A stretch of DNA of 64,000 bases, from contig NC_088206.1 of the NCBI RefSeq assembly GCF_037126465.1, forward strand, positions 26,786,790 to 26,850,789, read 5' to 3'. Below, in pieces: positions 30,684 to 40,445 of this stretch; position 1 is the stretch's first letter, and each line of letters opens with the position of its first letter. The DNA comes from Ornithodoros turicata. Taxonomy: Eukaryota; Arthropoda; Arachnida; Ixodida; Argasidae. The translations under genes were made by a program, and so were the position numbers. Under the pieces are notes generated by a model. The model had not been told where the DNA came from and made no database searches. It was given only the letters and a program-made list of their open reading frames with translations.

Positions 30684-32333
30684 ATGGACTATTTGGAAGA
30701 GCTGGAGAGGGTACGTGCTACTTGTCGTTCAAATGTTGCGAGCAACATCAATGATATAACGACTTTACTGACTGCAACCCCACTGGATACCTCCCAGCTG
30801 AGACGGAAGCTTGCGTTTTTGGAATTGGAAGTTGCAAGATTGACTGAATTGAATGAAGCTATCCAAGCTGTCGTAAATCAAGAATTGTTGGAGAGCGAAT
30901 GTGAGTCTTGCGATCGATACCTTGAATACCACATTGCTATCGTGGTACGAACCCGAGCGGCGCTAGATTCTTCAGTCAGTCATGAAGACTGCGACGTGGT
31001 GTATCGGCCACGTGTGATGGATCTTCCTAGGTTTGGGTCAAAACCGGCTGGCAGAGGACCATTCTTCCGAAATAGTTCTCGAGTGTATAGCTCGACTGTT
31101 TTAAAGGACTTCGATACTGGAAGCAAGCTTGACCTTGAAGAAAAGATTCCCTCGGTGCTTAATAGCGTTTTTGCAGTGACCTCCATTCCGAAGGAACAAC
31201 GAGAGCCCGAGAATAGAGCCCAGTACAGTCCAGAGGTGGTTGGCTCCAACATTGTTGTGACGCGAGCTAACTCTGACGGCAGCAGCCCTGAAGAGTCACG
31301 TTTTGCTGCGAAGCCTGGAGAGGTTCAAGAGGCAATGAGCAACGCTGTAGTCGAGAACAAGGCGTCATGTTCGCTGAAAAATGAAGATACGCCGACGAAA
31401 CATGGAGCTCGGTACGACGAAGTTCAACAGGACTTCAACCTCGACAGGACTGATGTCGTTGAAGAAAGTGGAGCAAATGTGAAAGACACGTTGACTCAAC
31501 TCGCTGGAAATCTGTCCGAAGACGAAGGTGATCGGTTCATCACGGTGAACCTCTCCGAGTGGTTTACGTTGGACGCGACAAGGCGTCATGGTAATGATAC
31601 GCCGATGTTCTCGGTGTCCGAAGACTTCTCCGTCAGTGAGAGAAGTTCCAGAAATGTCCAGGCGGGCTTTCCCGAGAGTCTAAAGAGTGAAGCAGCCCCC
31701 CTTGTGTCTGAAGCGGGCACACTGGAAATTCAAAATGCCGAGAAACAGAGACTGGAGGGCATGAAGCCAGAGAGCTCAAGGAATCTCGTCCAAGACGAGC
31801 ACAAAACTACGACTAGCTCAGGGATGCGTTATTCGCACACCTTATTTTCAGAAAGGCCGCCAAGAAGTGGTTCAGGGATATACCTGGACAGCCTGATTGC
31901 GTCACCCCGTCAGGACGACGTTCACAGAAGCAGTAATGTCCAGTACTGCGATGCGACTGCATCGACCAAGTTTCTCCTGGATGACCAAAACGTCTTCCTG
32001 AAAGATTGCAGTCCCATCAGAACGTTAGAGAAGGACGCTTGGGTCGACGGGTTCCTGAACCAAGTCAGAATTTCAGCAGGAGAAATCATTGCGACAGTAC
32101 AGTCCCATTCGGAAAGCATTCCTCCAGAACAGGACGCACGGATGTCGGCGAATGGCGAGATGATTCTCAACAATTTATCCGAAGACACCTCTACTTTAAA
32201 GGAGCAGCTGTATGGTCTCTTCGTAGACTACTGCCGCAAGGTGATACCGGAACCGTCCGATCCTGACTATCCTGGGAACACACGAGGGATCTTCATCGAC
32301 GGAGTCCTGCGCGCCTGTTTTCAAAGGCGTTGA
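30684..32333 (+). CDS. 550-aa ORF with BEL Gag-like N-terminus
   Basis: ATG at 30684 (MDYLEELERVRATC) is the first good start after the primer site; the open frame extends upstream through the LTR only because no stop occurs. Residues 1-110 are Leu/Glu-rich and coiled-coil-like, with LRRKLAFLELEVARLTELN, resembling the N-terminal region of BEL/Pao Gag. A CESCDRYLEYH segment follows. After about residue 120 the protein is acidic, Ser/Glu-rich and probably disordered, with no RT, protease or integrase. A conserved-looking tail (LKEQLYGLFVDYCRKVIP) ends the ORF. The whole 1.65 kb is free of stops, which is notable for a non-autonomous element. The origin of the middle and C-terminal parts is unknown. 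Confidence 0.7.
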   Translation: MDYLEELERVRATCRSNVASNINDITTLLTATPLDTSQLRRKLAFLELEVARLTELNEAIQAVVNQELLESECESCDRYLEYHIAIVVRTRAALDSSVSHEDCDVVYRPRVMDLPRFGSKPAGRGPFFRNSSRVYSSTVLKDFDTGSKLDLEEKIPSVLNSVFAVTSIPKEQREPENRAQYSPEVVGSNIVVTRANSDGSSPEESRFAAKPGEVQEAMSNAVVENKASCSLKNEDTPTKHGARYDEVQQDFNLDRTDVVEESGANVKDTLTQLAGNLSEDEGDRFITVNLSEWFTLDATRRHGNDTPMFSVSEDFSVSERSSRNVQAGFPESLKSEAAPLVSEAGTLEIQNAEKQRLEGMKPESSRNLVQDEHKTTTSSGMRYSHTLFSERPPRSGSGIYLDSLIASPRQDDVHRSSNVQYCDATASTKFLLDDQNVFLKDCSPIRTLEKDAWVDGFLNQVRISAGEIIATVQSHSESIPPEQDARMSANGEMILNNLSEDTSTLKEQLYGLFVDYCRKVIPEPSDPDYPGNTRGIFIDGVLRACFQRR

Positions 32334-32473
32334 CGTCTCTCCCGTCAAGTCCGAAGGACAAAGCACAGATACTCTGAAGAAAACGGGTGGTGCCTGTGGG
32401 AGCGTGAAGCGGAAGAAGAGCGATGGTTCCGAAGCCTCCGATAGGTTGTCGCCAGTTTGTTTGTGGCGGGGGT

Positions 32474-32592
32474 TGTGCCACATGGAACGCCATCGGTATC
32501 ACCGCTCGTGAGCGGGTCTCGTTCATTGTAGTTCATTCCATTAAACGTTGTCCATCGTTTACCATACCGACCCCTTCTTATATTCTTGCACA
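32474..32592 (+). repeat. 3' LTR (119 bp)
   Basis: Matches 30462-30581 except for a missing T in cattgttagttc. Confidence 0.85.
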
Positions 32593-32876
32593 GTCCTATT
32601 AGTGCTTGTCCGCAAGCGTTTTAGTCCGGAAAATTGAGCCTTCAGACTTGGACCTGACCGGAAAAATGGTACTAAAAATGTATCATTCCAATGGCGTATA
32701 TCACGGTTCACCGTGGAAGTCCGAATAAACTGCGTCCGAAAAATCAGTGGGGTACTGTATTGAGCATGACCATGAGCATTGCAGTAAAATTGCAAATAGC
32801 GTTTCAACACAAGGATGCCACAGTTGTGCATGAAGGCATATCTAAAGTGAAATGATATGTGACACCTTTATTACAG

Positions 32877-33175
32877 GAAAGACACGCATCACCCTATCTC
32901 CCGAAAACCATGAGGTCGCAGCTGGCAAAAGTTCGACATTCCGCTGTGGAGCAGAGGCTGACCCTAGCCTGGAACTCAAGATAACTTGGCTCTTTAATGG
33001 GGAACCTATTGACCCGGAGTTAGATGCACGAATGCAGGTCAGCAATAACTCTCTTACAATTACACGCACCATGGAGTTGGATTCTGGGACATATACTTGC
33101 CTGGCACAAACGGAGCTGGATGAAGACCGAGCCAGTGCCACGCTGATTGTGCAAGATGTCCCAAATGCACCAAAG
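32877..33175 (+). CDS. Nrg: Neuroglian exon: Ig6
   Basis: Acceptor tttattacag, donor CCAAAG|gtgatt. Starts in phase 1 (Gly codon completed) and ends in phase 0. It encodes one whole Ig domain: TRITLSPENHEVAAGKS, STFRCGAEAD (first Cys), ITWLFNGEPID (core Trp), NNSLTITRTMELDSGTYTC (second Cys), then ATLIVQDVPNAPK, the linker leading into the first FN3 domain. It closely parallels insect neuroglian Ig6. All structural residues are present. Confidence 0.93.
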
Positions 33176-35128
33176 GTGATTCTGCCTTGCCTTGTTTTTA
33201 ATTAACTTTACTAAATCTTTTTGCCTATATCAGTGTGCTGGAAGGACTTACAAATGAAAGTCAAATACAAAAGACTATGGGATATGCAAGGGAAGGTATT
33301 GATAAAGAGTATGACTATAGCCTACCTATAGTCGTGCTCACCCTAAGAACGGCATCTCCGGCGCTGAAGTAGAAATTTATAGTATGTTGGTATTACATTT
33401 AATATGAAAATAACCTTTGTCAAAAGTAAATATGACCCAAAGGAATTCTACATACAAGGTTTCAACGCTATGTTGGCATCTCGTGGTTAAATATATAGGG
33501 GGGGGGGAGAATGTACCGGCAATGCCGTGCTTAGCTAGGACGCGACTATAGTGTCCTTCCGTTTTAGGGCTACACCCGATAAGACCCGTATTGACCCCCC
33601 CCCCCCTTCTCAATTTGCTTCAACATCACTTAAACTTGACAAAGTGCGGATTCAGTCACCAGTGGGGGCACTGGAGAACTCTACGCTCTGTACATGGAGC
33701 ACGGCCATTCCGCACATGGTGTTCATGTGAAATGCGAGGAGCGCTCTTTTTTTATTTTGTAATGCGAGGAGCGCTCTTATTTTGTACCCGAAAATATGAT
33801 TTTCCACATAATTTTACCCTGTTTTACGGCCGCTGAAATAAAACAAGATTTTTAAAACCTCCGAAGACATGAAACCCAAAAAGACAAGAGCATAAGTGTA
33901 CGCTTATGTTTCATCCTACCCTGCCCTTTAGCTATGAAATGGGTCGAACAGTTTGCACTGAGGCATGCTAACAGTGCAGTGCTTGACAAAAGTTTACTGA
34001 ATCCAAACAACTTGGCGAGCACATTCATGCGATACCGAAATTACCAGTGAACGCCAGCTCGCACGTTCTGTAAACATTTGGCCAGCACTGTATAATAACA
34101 TTGTGGACTGTAATACTGTCCTGCTGTGTAGTCTATAGCAAGGTACTGGAAACAGTGATTGATGTATTTACCTCGGTCTTATGGTGGCATCTATATTGAA
34201 TTCGATATATTTTCGTACTACGCATAGTTGGAGAGTCGCTAGGTCACGTACTCCTTATTTACTCGTCCAGCCTGTGTTTTCCTATCTTTCCTACCTTAAC
34301 CCATACAACCTTCTCCTGTGTCAGTCTAATCATCAAAACGCATATACGCATATGGCGCTCATGTTTGGGAACACACAAGAACAATGGGCTTAGCTTATCT
34401 ATAGTTTGCCTGGGAGGCCATGGATGAGCACAAGGTCCATGTTCTTAAGCACCAGCACAGGACTCATAGTAAACTAAACTACTACATGTGGAACACACAG
34501 TAGCAGCGCGTCATCTGCTACAGAGCGTCTGCTCTGTAAAGGAAACTTCTCCTAGCTCACCTGGCCAAATCATTGCTGCTGCCACCCAAAGCACTGCCTC
34601 GTTTTGATTTGTTTATTTGTAGTCTTCGTCTTAATTCGCCTTTTAGAAATGTCGAAACCAAACTTAGAGGAATCCCAAAGTATAATTCATTTGACCATTT
34701 TCTCTGTCTATGTGTATACACACATGTGCCACATAAAATGTGTCCCAGCTAACTAGGAACATATTTCTTTTAGTATATTCAAATTAGATTTCCGTAATTC
34801 CTCTAATGGTGACACGTTCTACGGCGGTGGGCCCACCTTATGAGGGCATCAGAAAAATCAGAAAATTCTTTGGTCGTCGTATTAATTAATCTGCACTAAT
34901 TAACTGTTCAATTACTGGAGATAGATGCTCAGTTCAAACGTAACATTGGTAGATCTTGTTCCTCTGATGTCATTGCCGTTTCCAAAATCGAAATCGGCCC
35001 AACCGTTGCTCCACAGTGCTTTGCCAAACAACCATGTGTTTTTCTTTGTTTTGTTTATTTTCGGCTCCGCAGGCGCACGCGTTTCCCTCGCCTTCTGATA
35101 TTCGTAGTTAGCTGGGACACAGTGTATA
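33176..35128 (+). other. Neuroglian intron, no gene
   Basis: Contains homopolymer G and C runs near 33500 and 33596-33605. It has no recognised repeat family and no exon. Several chance ORFs (33591-33836, 34181-34393) have no domain. Confidence 0.5.
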
Positions 35129-35343
35129 CAGGGTATCTCACGTAACGTGTCAATAAATTTTATTGGAAGAGAGCAATAAAAGGAAAACGACCGCTACTTT
35201 TCTGCTACTTGAGTTACAAACAGGTGCTACATCAAAAGTATCACCTGTTTGTAACTCAAGTAGCAGAAAAGTAGCGGTCGTTTTTTTTTCTTTTATTGCT
35301 CTCTTTCAATAAAATTTATTGACACGTTACAAGAGACATCCTG
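35129..35343. mobile_element. Hairpin MITE, mariner-like
   Basis: Ends CAGGGTATCTC / GAGACATCCTG, TA on both sides (35127-35128, 35344-35345). About 95-bp arms are nearly perfect: gttacaaacaggtg on the left pairs with cacctgtttgtaac on the right around a short loop (ctacatcaaaagtat). Confidence 0.85.
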
Positions 35344-35376
35344 TATATGCATATGCACACATATGTGCATACACAC

Positions 35377-35620
35377 TGTGAGAACCGATTATATTGCATG
35401 CCACCAGATGGCAAAACTGTGCGGCAGACGGATATGGGGCGTATCCGCGCCAGGAAATAAAGAGCGCGGCGATGTGAGATACGGGAGATTTTCCTTCGCG
35501 GGCTGGTGGGCAAGGCTGTGTGTAAAGGTACGCAATAAATCCTTGTTTGTTGTTTGAACGTTTTGCTTGCTGTGCCTTCCTCGGCGACGGAGCGGACGGA
35601 ATGACGCCCCCAGGAGGAAG
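35377..35620 (+). repeat. Solo LTR-like sequence (gypsy type), right edge uncertain
   Basis: Starts TGTGAGAACC and carries aataaagagcgcg (promoter-like) and cgcaataaatccttgtttg (polyadenylation-like), in the same order and spacing as the LTR at 25877-27083 read on its coding strand. It runs directly into the complement of a full tRNA-Lys, where a primer binding site would be expected. The partner LTR is not in the window. Confidence 0.55.
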
Positions 35621-35693
35621 CGCCCAACGTGGGGCCCGAACCCACGGCCCTGAGATTAAGAGTCTCGTGCTCTACCGACTGAGCTAGCCGGGC
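35621..35693 (-). tRNA. tRNA-Lys(CTT) copy, probably a pseudogene
   Basis: 73 bases fold as a complete tRNA: acceptor GCCCGGC/GTTGGGC, D-arm with AGTCGG, anticodon loop CTCTTAA (anticodon CTT), T-stem GTGGG/CCCAC and discriminator G. Against the standard animal tRNA-Lys(CUU) as I recall it there are three changes: T27C (breaks the 27-43 pair), T47C and A58G in the T-loop (TTCGGGC). A58 is near-invariant. No CCA and no T-run terminator follow. It lies exactly between a minus-strand gag frame, whose stop codon is inside the tRNA (GGCTAG), and a plus-strand LTR, so it is best read as part of a retroelement mosaic, not a working gene. Confidence 0.75.
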
Positions 35694-36424
35694 CGGTAGC
35701 GAGGATGACACTGACGGATAGCCCGTGCCACAAGCTGCTCCTCTGTAGCAGTAGGTTCAGCTCTGCTATACAAGTCTTGCAAGGCCCGAACGAATTCTGC
35801 TAACGTCCCATCTGGATGCTGAGTACGCTTATGCAGCTCCTCCAGGATACGATATTCGTAATCCGGGGGAAGAAATTCGCGCTTAAACCCCTTCTGAAAG
35901 TCCTGAACGGACGTAAACCTCGACTGCAGCCGAAGCCAGCGAGCGGCGTCTCCTATCAACGCAGCCTGCAGGATGCGTTGTATCAGGACCTCGTCTGAGA
36001 TTCCCATACCAGTCTGATAGGCTGTAAGGTCATCCAAGAAGTCTGCGACCGACTTTTTATCGGTGTACCCTGAGAAGGTAGGGACCGGTAAATTCAGTTG
36101 CAGGGGCGCTTGTGCCTGCGGCGGCGAAACCGACCCGGCATCAAGGCGTTGTGCCACCAACGAACATAACTCCGTCATGCGTGACAAGAGTTCTGTCGTT
36201 ATAGCGGAGTCCAACTGCGGCACTGCAGGTACCGTAGTTGGCGTACCTTCGGACGGAGGCACTGCATGTACCTCTTTGTCCTCGGCTGATCCTTTCGGCT
36301 CCAAAGGCGCCGAGTTGTCCGAAACCAGTCTTCTCTGAACAGGACCGCTGATGAACAGGGCCTTTGCTCCGGAGGTTGTATCGGCCTGGCGGCGAATGGT
36401 GCATCGGCTCCGGGGCTCGGGCAC
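35684..36424 (-). pseudogene. Gypsy Gag fragment
   Basis: 247 codons on the minus strand. After a charged N-terminus come LNLPVPTFSGYTDKKSVADFL, LTAYQTGMGISDEVLIQRILQ, ARWLRLQ, FLPPDYEYRILEELHKRTQ and EEQLVARAIRQCHP, the usual order of a retrotransposon Gag capsid region. The zinc knuckle that should follow is missing: the frame ends at a TAG lying within the tRNA-Lys sequence. About 220 bp upstream (36644-36655) is a TGGCGCCCAACG primer site, so the 5' end of an element is preserved even though its LTR is gone. Confidence 0.8.
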
Positions 36425-36643
36425 CGAGTGGGAGCTCTAAAGCACTCAAATACAAGCAAACACACTCAAAAGAACAACGCTAGCTCAAAAAAGGAAAAAG
36501 AAATGACACCCCGGAAAAAGAACACAAACAAACCGGTGGAGTCGTGGACGAAAGAAAAGAAAAAGAAAACAACGTACAAACTAAAAATGAACAACGCGTG
36601 CTGCGTCCTCCCCGCTGTCGAACGGACGCACTGTGACCCCAAA

Positions 36644-36655
36644 CGTTGGGCGCCA
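36644..36655 (-). promoter_or_regulatory. Primer binding site, LTR replaced by pol
   Basis: Minus-strand TGGCGCCCAACG preceded by ..caggcacaac, which looks like the last bases of an LTR. Instead of an LTR, the next sequence upstream is integrase-coding DNA. Confidence 0.7.
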
Positions 36656-36659
36656 GTTG

Positions 36660-37690
36660 TGCCTGAGAGGAAACAGCTCAACCCATTTCGTGAAATGATC
36701 AGTAACCACAAACAAATACTGGTTACCTCTAGGGCTACGTGGAAACGGTCCCATCACATCACAAGCAACTATTTGCCAGGGCCTATTGCTCTGAATAGGC
36801 TGTAAGCGCCCAGGGGGTAAACCACCGCGAGGTTTTGCTCTCTGGTATACGGGACAAGTGCGAACATACTTAGTTACATCCTGCCTCATTCCTGGCCATG
36901 TCGCAACACGACACAACTTTTCATAAGTTTTGCTGCCACTGCTGTGACCTGCCATGGCCGACTCATGAAAGTAACGTATGAAAGACTTACGCAACTTCCG
37001 TGGCACCACGACTCTGAATGGGGATGAGCCGTCATCGTCATCCGCCTGGGGTATGTATCTGAACAGGATGCCATCCTCGCCCAGCAGATAGGAGTCGTGC
37101 CGTCCGTCAGTCGTTCCGGTGCCTGCCGAGTCCTGCTCAGCTAACCATTGAGACACCCGCTGACAAAGGCCGTCCGCTCTCTGAGCGTCTAGGAGCTGCT
37201 GTCTGCTCACGACCGTGCCCCAAGACGAAGATACGTCTCGTGCCACTTGTGCTGCTGCCAAGAGTTGAGAAGGCGCTTCGGTGCCTTCCTCTCTCCCCTC
37301 CGGTAGAGGCGCACGGGAAAGCGCGTCTGCTACCACGTTCATCGAGCCCCGCCTGTACTCCACGTTGAAGGAGCAGCCTTGTAGCGTCAGGGCCCACCTG
37401 GCAAGACGTCCAGATGGGTTGCGGAGCCGCTGCAGCCAAGAAAGTGCCTGGTGGTCAGTCTGGACGGTGAAAGTGGTGCCGTCCAGGTACAGATCAAACT
37501 TCCTGAGAGCGAAGATGATCGCCAAGCATTCCTTTTCCGTGATGGAGTAATTCCGTTCTGCCGGATTCAGCGTGCGACTTGCAAAAGCCACTGGACAGAG
37601 AATAGCGTCATGCTCCTGCAGGAGAACTGCGCCAACCCCATAATCGCTAGCATCTGTTTGCACTACAAACCGTTTGTTCAGGTCAGGCAA
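36660..37690 (-). pseudogene. Gypsy RNase H and integrase fragment
   Basis: The frame begins MPDLNKRFVVQTDASDYGVG (RNase H with the TDAS catalytic Asp), continues FTVQTDHQAL and [11 protein letters not shown], then the integrase zinc region YFHESAMAGH...TCPVYQRAKP and the first catalytic Asp in VACDVMGPFP. The second zinc Cys is replaced (CPVY instead of CPVC). Coding similarity stops at WVELFPLR, where the sequence enters LTR-end and primer-site DNA; the second Asp and the Glu of integrase are absent. It belongs with the RT pieces upstream at 37818-38893. Confidence 0.85.
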
Positions 37691-37817
37691 ATATTACCTG
37701 GCCGTATTAGCGATTGCGTGAGAAAGAGCTCGAAATGATCGTTCGTGCTCCTCTCCCCACTGCCAGGGTGTATCGTTGCGCAACAACCGGTTAAGCGGCT
37801 GCGCTAGCTCAGCGCAA

Positions 37818-38893
37818 TTAGGAATGAATTGTCTGTAGAAACCAACCAACCATACCCAAGAAACGCTGCAAGGCTTTTACGTTACCGGGAACCGGATACT
37901 CCATGATCGCCTTTAGCTTGTCATCGCTAGGACTGATGGTTCCTCTGTCGACCATGAAGCCGAGGAAGCTGATCCTAGGCGATGCCAGCTGCACCTTGCG
38001 GGGGTTGATGGTTAGCCCCGCCTGTTTCATCCTTGCAAGGACGATTGACAGGTGTTCCAAGTGTTCCTGAAAGTTTCTGGAAAACACTACGACGTCATCC
38101 ATGTACGCCATCGCGAAGTTATACTCGCATCTCCCAATACGGTATCCATTAGCCGTTGGAAACTGGCGGGAGAGTTAGACCGAAAGGCATCCGTACAAAC
38201 TCAAACAAACCCCTATGACAGGTAAAGGCTGTTTTCGGGACATCCTCCGGGGCAACTTGGAATTGCAAAAACCCTCTACTACAATCAAGCGTTGAAAGCA
38301 CTGTAGCGTTGCCCAGGGACTACATAATAGACTCGATGGACGGAAAGGGGTAAGAGTCCCTTACAGTTACCGCGTTAAGTCGACGGTATCGGTGCATAGC
38401 CTAGCCGTACCATTACGTTTCGGAGCCAGAACGACAGGAAACGCCCAAGGGCTCTGGGACCTTTGAACTGCACCGGTTTGGAGCATTTCATCAAGAGCAG
38501 CGTCTAACAAAGCACGCTTATGCACACTCAATGGTCTCGGATTACAACGCCAGGGCCTAGCGTTACCCTTGAGTCTGCTATGCTGTAACACAGACGACTT
38601 ACCGGGTTTTTCCGTGAAGACACCGTCAAACTGCCGCAGTACTTGTTCAAGCTGACGGCGCTCCTCCTCGGGACCATGGAATAACCCCAAGACAGTCGGG
38701 AGCGGGGACGGTTCGACGGACTTTGCTGCAGCTTGCTTAGCTGAACTGCTGTCCTGTGGCACGGGGAAAGGAAAAGATCCTGACAATCCGTGGTAAACGT
38801 ATCCTCCATTGGGCAGGTCCAGCACAAATTTCCTGCCCCGGATAACGGGCACTGCCAGGCCAGGAAGGTGGACGAAGCGCTGCTTTAAGTTCG
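37818..38893 (-). pseudogene. Gypsy reverse transcriptase, frameshifted
   Basis: Two frames carry one RT. The first (38367-38893) has LDEMLQTGAVQRSQSPWAF and PVVLAPKRNGTARLC. The second (37818-38111) has AYMDDVVVFSRNF, the YMDD-type catalytic site, then PRISFLGFMVDRGTI and LQRFLGMVGWF. Between them (38112-38366) the RT continues in other frames with stops. Upstream of residue LKQRF (38893) the similarity ends abruptly at the edge of the inverted repeat. Same element as the RNase H/integrase piece. Confidence 0.8.
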
Positions 38894-40445
38894 CTGTTTT
38901 AACTGAAATATTGTTGCTTGCCTTGACTGAAGCAGCTTGAAGAACGGAATCTGCGTCTGTTGGGAATGAATTGAACGCAAAACGTACATGTTTGCAGGTT
39001 GGCTGCCTCTTGATCAGGAGACAGCATTTTTTTAAGGTACGCATTGATAAGAAAGAGTGTATTTCTCATCACATTGTATTGTAACCAAGTGGGTGGGTGG
39101 CTTAAGTGGGTGTAAGCTTTACCACCTTCTCTATAGGCGTTGCACCAGGGATGACGGTGACCTGGGGTCGGATTCACAAACGCGATCGTAAGTTACGCTA
39201 AGATGCGCTAAGACGTCGTAGCCTGCGACGCGGGTACGACGGCGTCGTAAGCGCGATTCACAAAGCTATCGTAGTGGAGAGGGTACCCCCTTTGACGAGG
39301 AAGTAGAAGTTGCTCGCTTCCTGTCACGTGCACCTCGGAGAGAAACAGCCAAAGGGTGCGAGACTATGTTTTCGCTATGGTAACGATGACGAAAATTTGT
39401 AATAGCACCAATAGGAGTCGTCCCATTAGAAGAAGACGAGCCATAATGGATGCCATGCAGTCACAGGCGAAACGCGTTCGATGACACAGCAAATATATTC
39501 CCAGTATGTTCGTCTCGGGGAGGGTGTGGGTGAGGGTGTTTTGTAAGCGGTGTGTGGCACTCAGTTTTGTAGCTTTTATGGCTTCTTTTGCCTTTCTTGC
39601 AGACAATTTGGAGGGGTGTTGGGGGTGTCTTAGCAGGGTGTAGGGGATGCTTGAAAAATCCCCGCGACCCAATTTTACGGAGCACAAAGTTGAAGCATTT
39701 GTTGAACGTTACCAAGCAAAAAAGTGCCTTAATGTCACTTCGGGGATGGTCACGAAGGTTCTGTGGCAAAGTGCAATGTGTTGGCGCGTATTACGGAGTC
39801 TTTGTTTGCCGTCTCCAAATCCACCGCTGCCAATTAACGCCGCCATCTTTCTTCGTAAGACTGCTCGGGAGCTCTCGCAGGATTCCGCCGTAAGCTGCGA
39901 ATATTTTGCGACGCGCGCCCTTCGTGAATCTACGCTTCGTCGTAACTTTCCCGTACGACTGAGTTACGACAGATTCCGTCGCACGAGCTCTTTGTGAATC
40001 CGACCCCTGTGCTGTAGTGTCTCCACCGTAATCAATTTCATGGCCATCGTTACCCCTTGATGGCCTGGTTTGTACGTATATGCAGTGACAATTAGAGATT
40101 TGTGAGTAAGGATCAATACGTCTGCCTCCTGCTGTTATGCCTATTGATATCAATGATTCGCCTACACACTCGTTGGCAGCAATCTCAATTAGACGCTGCT
40201 GCACCCACAATTTATGTTGCAGAGCGACAAGTCGCGAACACGTTGCAGATATCTTGCTATAGTAAGAAGAAATCACTGCAATGTTGAAGACAGGCACTGG
40301 CTTGCTGTGGGACCGTGTATCGTTAAGTATTATTCCCTTGTCACAAACCAATGGGCTGTGAGCACCATACCAACTCCAAACAGACGCTTATGCGTGCAGG
40401 CCTTTACTTCTCCAATACTAGAAAGAAGATGGCATTGGCAGTAAG
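38894..40445 (-). repeat. Left arm of inverted duplication (interrupted)
   Basis: The segments 38894-39163 and 40006-40445 are the inverted counterpart of 41205-41908, at high identity. The arm is split by a Harbinger-like MITE (39164-40005). Open frames shared by both arms (for example SLISIGITAGG) have no known domain. I cannot say whether the unit is a transposon or a duplicated unique segment. Confidence 0.8.
39164..40005. mobile_element. Harbinger-like non-autonomous element
   Basis: Ends GGGGTCGGATTCACAAA / TTTGTGAATCCGACC with 3-bp duplication CCT (39161-39163, 40006-40008). The empty site exists in the other arm at about 41631-41640, where the same flanks join through a single CCT. 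Inside, the frame with PRPNFTEHKVEAFVERYQ (about 39660-39720, + strand) resembles the Myb/SANT-like DNA-binding protein that accompanies Harbinger transposases. No DDE transposase is present. Confidence 0.75.

Larger units (their letters stand above)
30462..32592 (+). mobile_element. Compact BEL/Pao-like element with 120-bp LTRs
   Basis: Direct repeats TGTGCCACATGG...TTCTTGCACA at 30462-30581 and 32474-32592 differ by one T. Just after the first comes TTTTGGTGCCGAAACCCGG, a primer-site sequence common in BEL/Pao elements. G-rich sequence precedes the second LTR. A single long ORF fills the interior. No matching target duplication is obvious (left ..cactcg, right gtccta..). Confidence 0.8.
28302..32757. 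mobile_element. Interrupted pogo-like element
   Basis: CAGTAGCCGACCGATTTTCTGG at the left and (inverted) CAGTACCCCACTGATTTTTCGG at the right, each flanked by TA (28300-28301, 32758-32759). The inner motif gacc.gaccgga also recurs. A LINE fragment (29190-30005) and a BEL-like element (30462-32592) lie between the ends, leaving about 1.5 kb of original sequence with no recognisable transposase. The two ends could also belong to separate relics. Confidence 0.4.

Noticed and set aside
35621..35693. Working tRNA-Lys gene
   Set aside because: The fold is intact, but A58 is changed, the 27-43 pair is broken, there is no T-run terminator, and it lies at a retroelement junction.
35316..35711. 131-aa minus-strand ORF beginning SSSLPARLAQSVEH
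   Set aside because: Its first part is translation of the tRNA-Lys sequence and the rest is antisense LTR. It is a known kind of spurious protein.
36428..36805. Lys-rich ORF on the + strand
   Set aside because: Antisense to the gag leader and integrase; low complexity, no domain.
39791..40351. 186-aa minus-strand ORF, with a similar ORF at 41343-41693
   Set aside because: The similarity comes from the inverted duplication; the first crosses a transposon end and neither shows a recognisable domain or codon signal.
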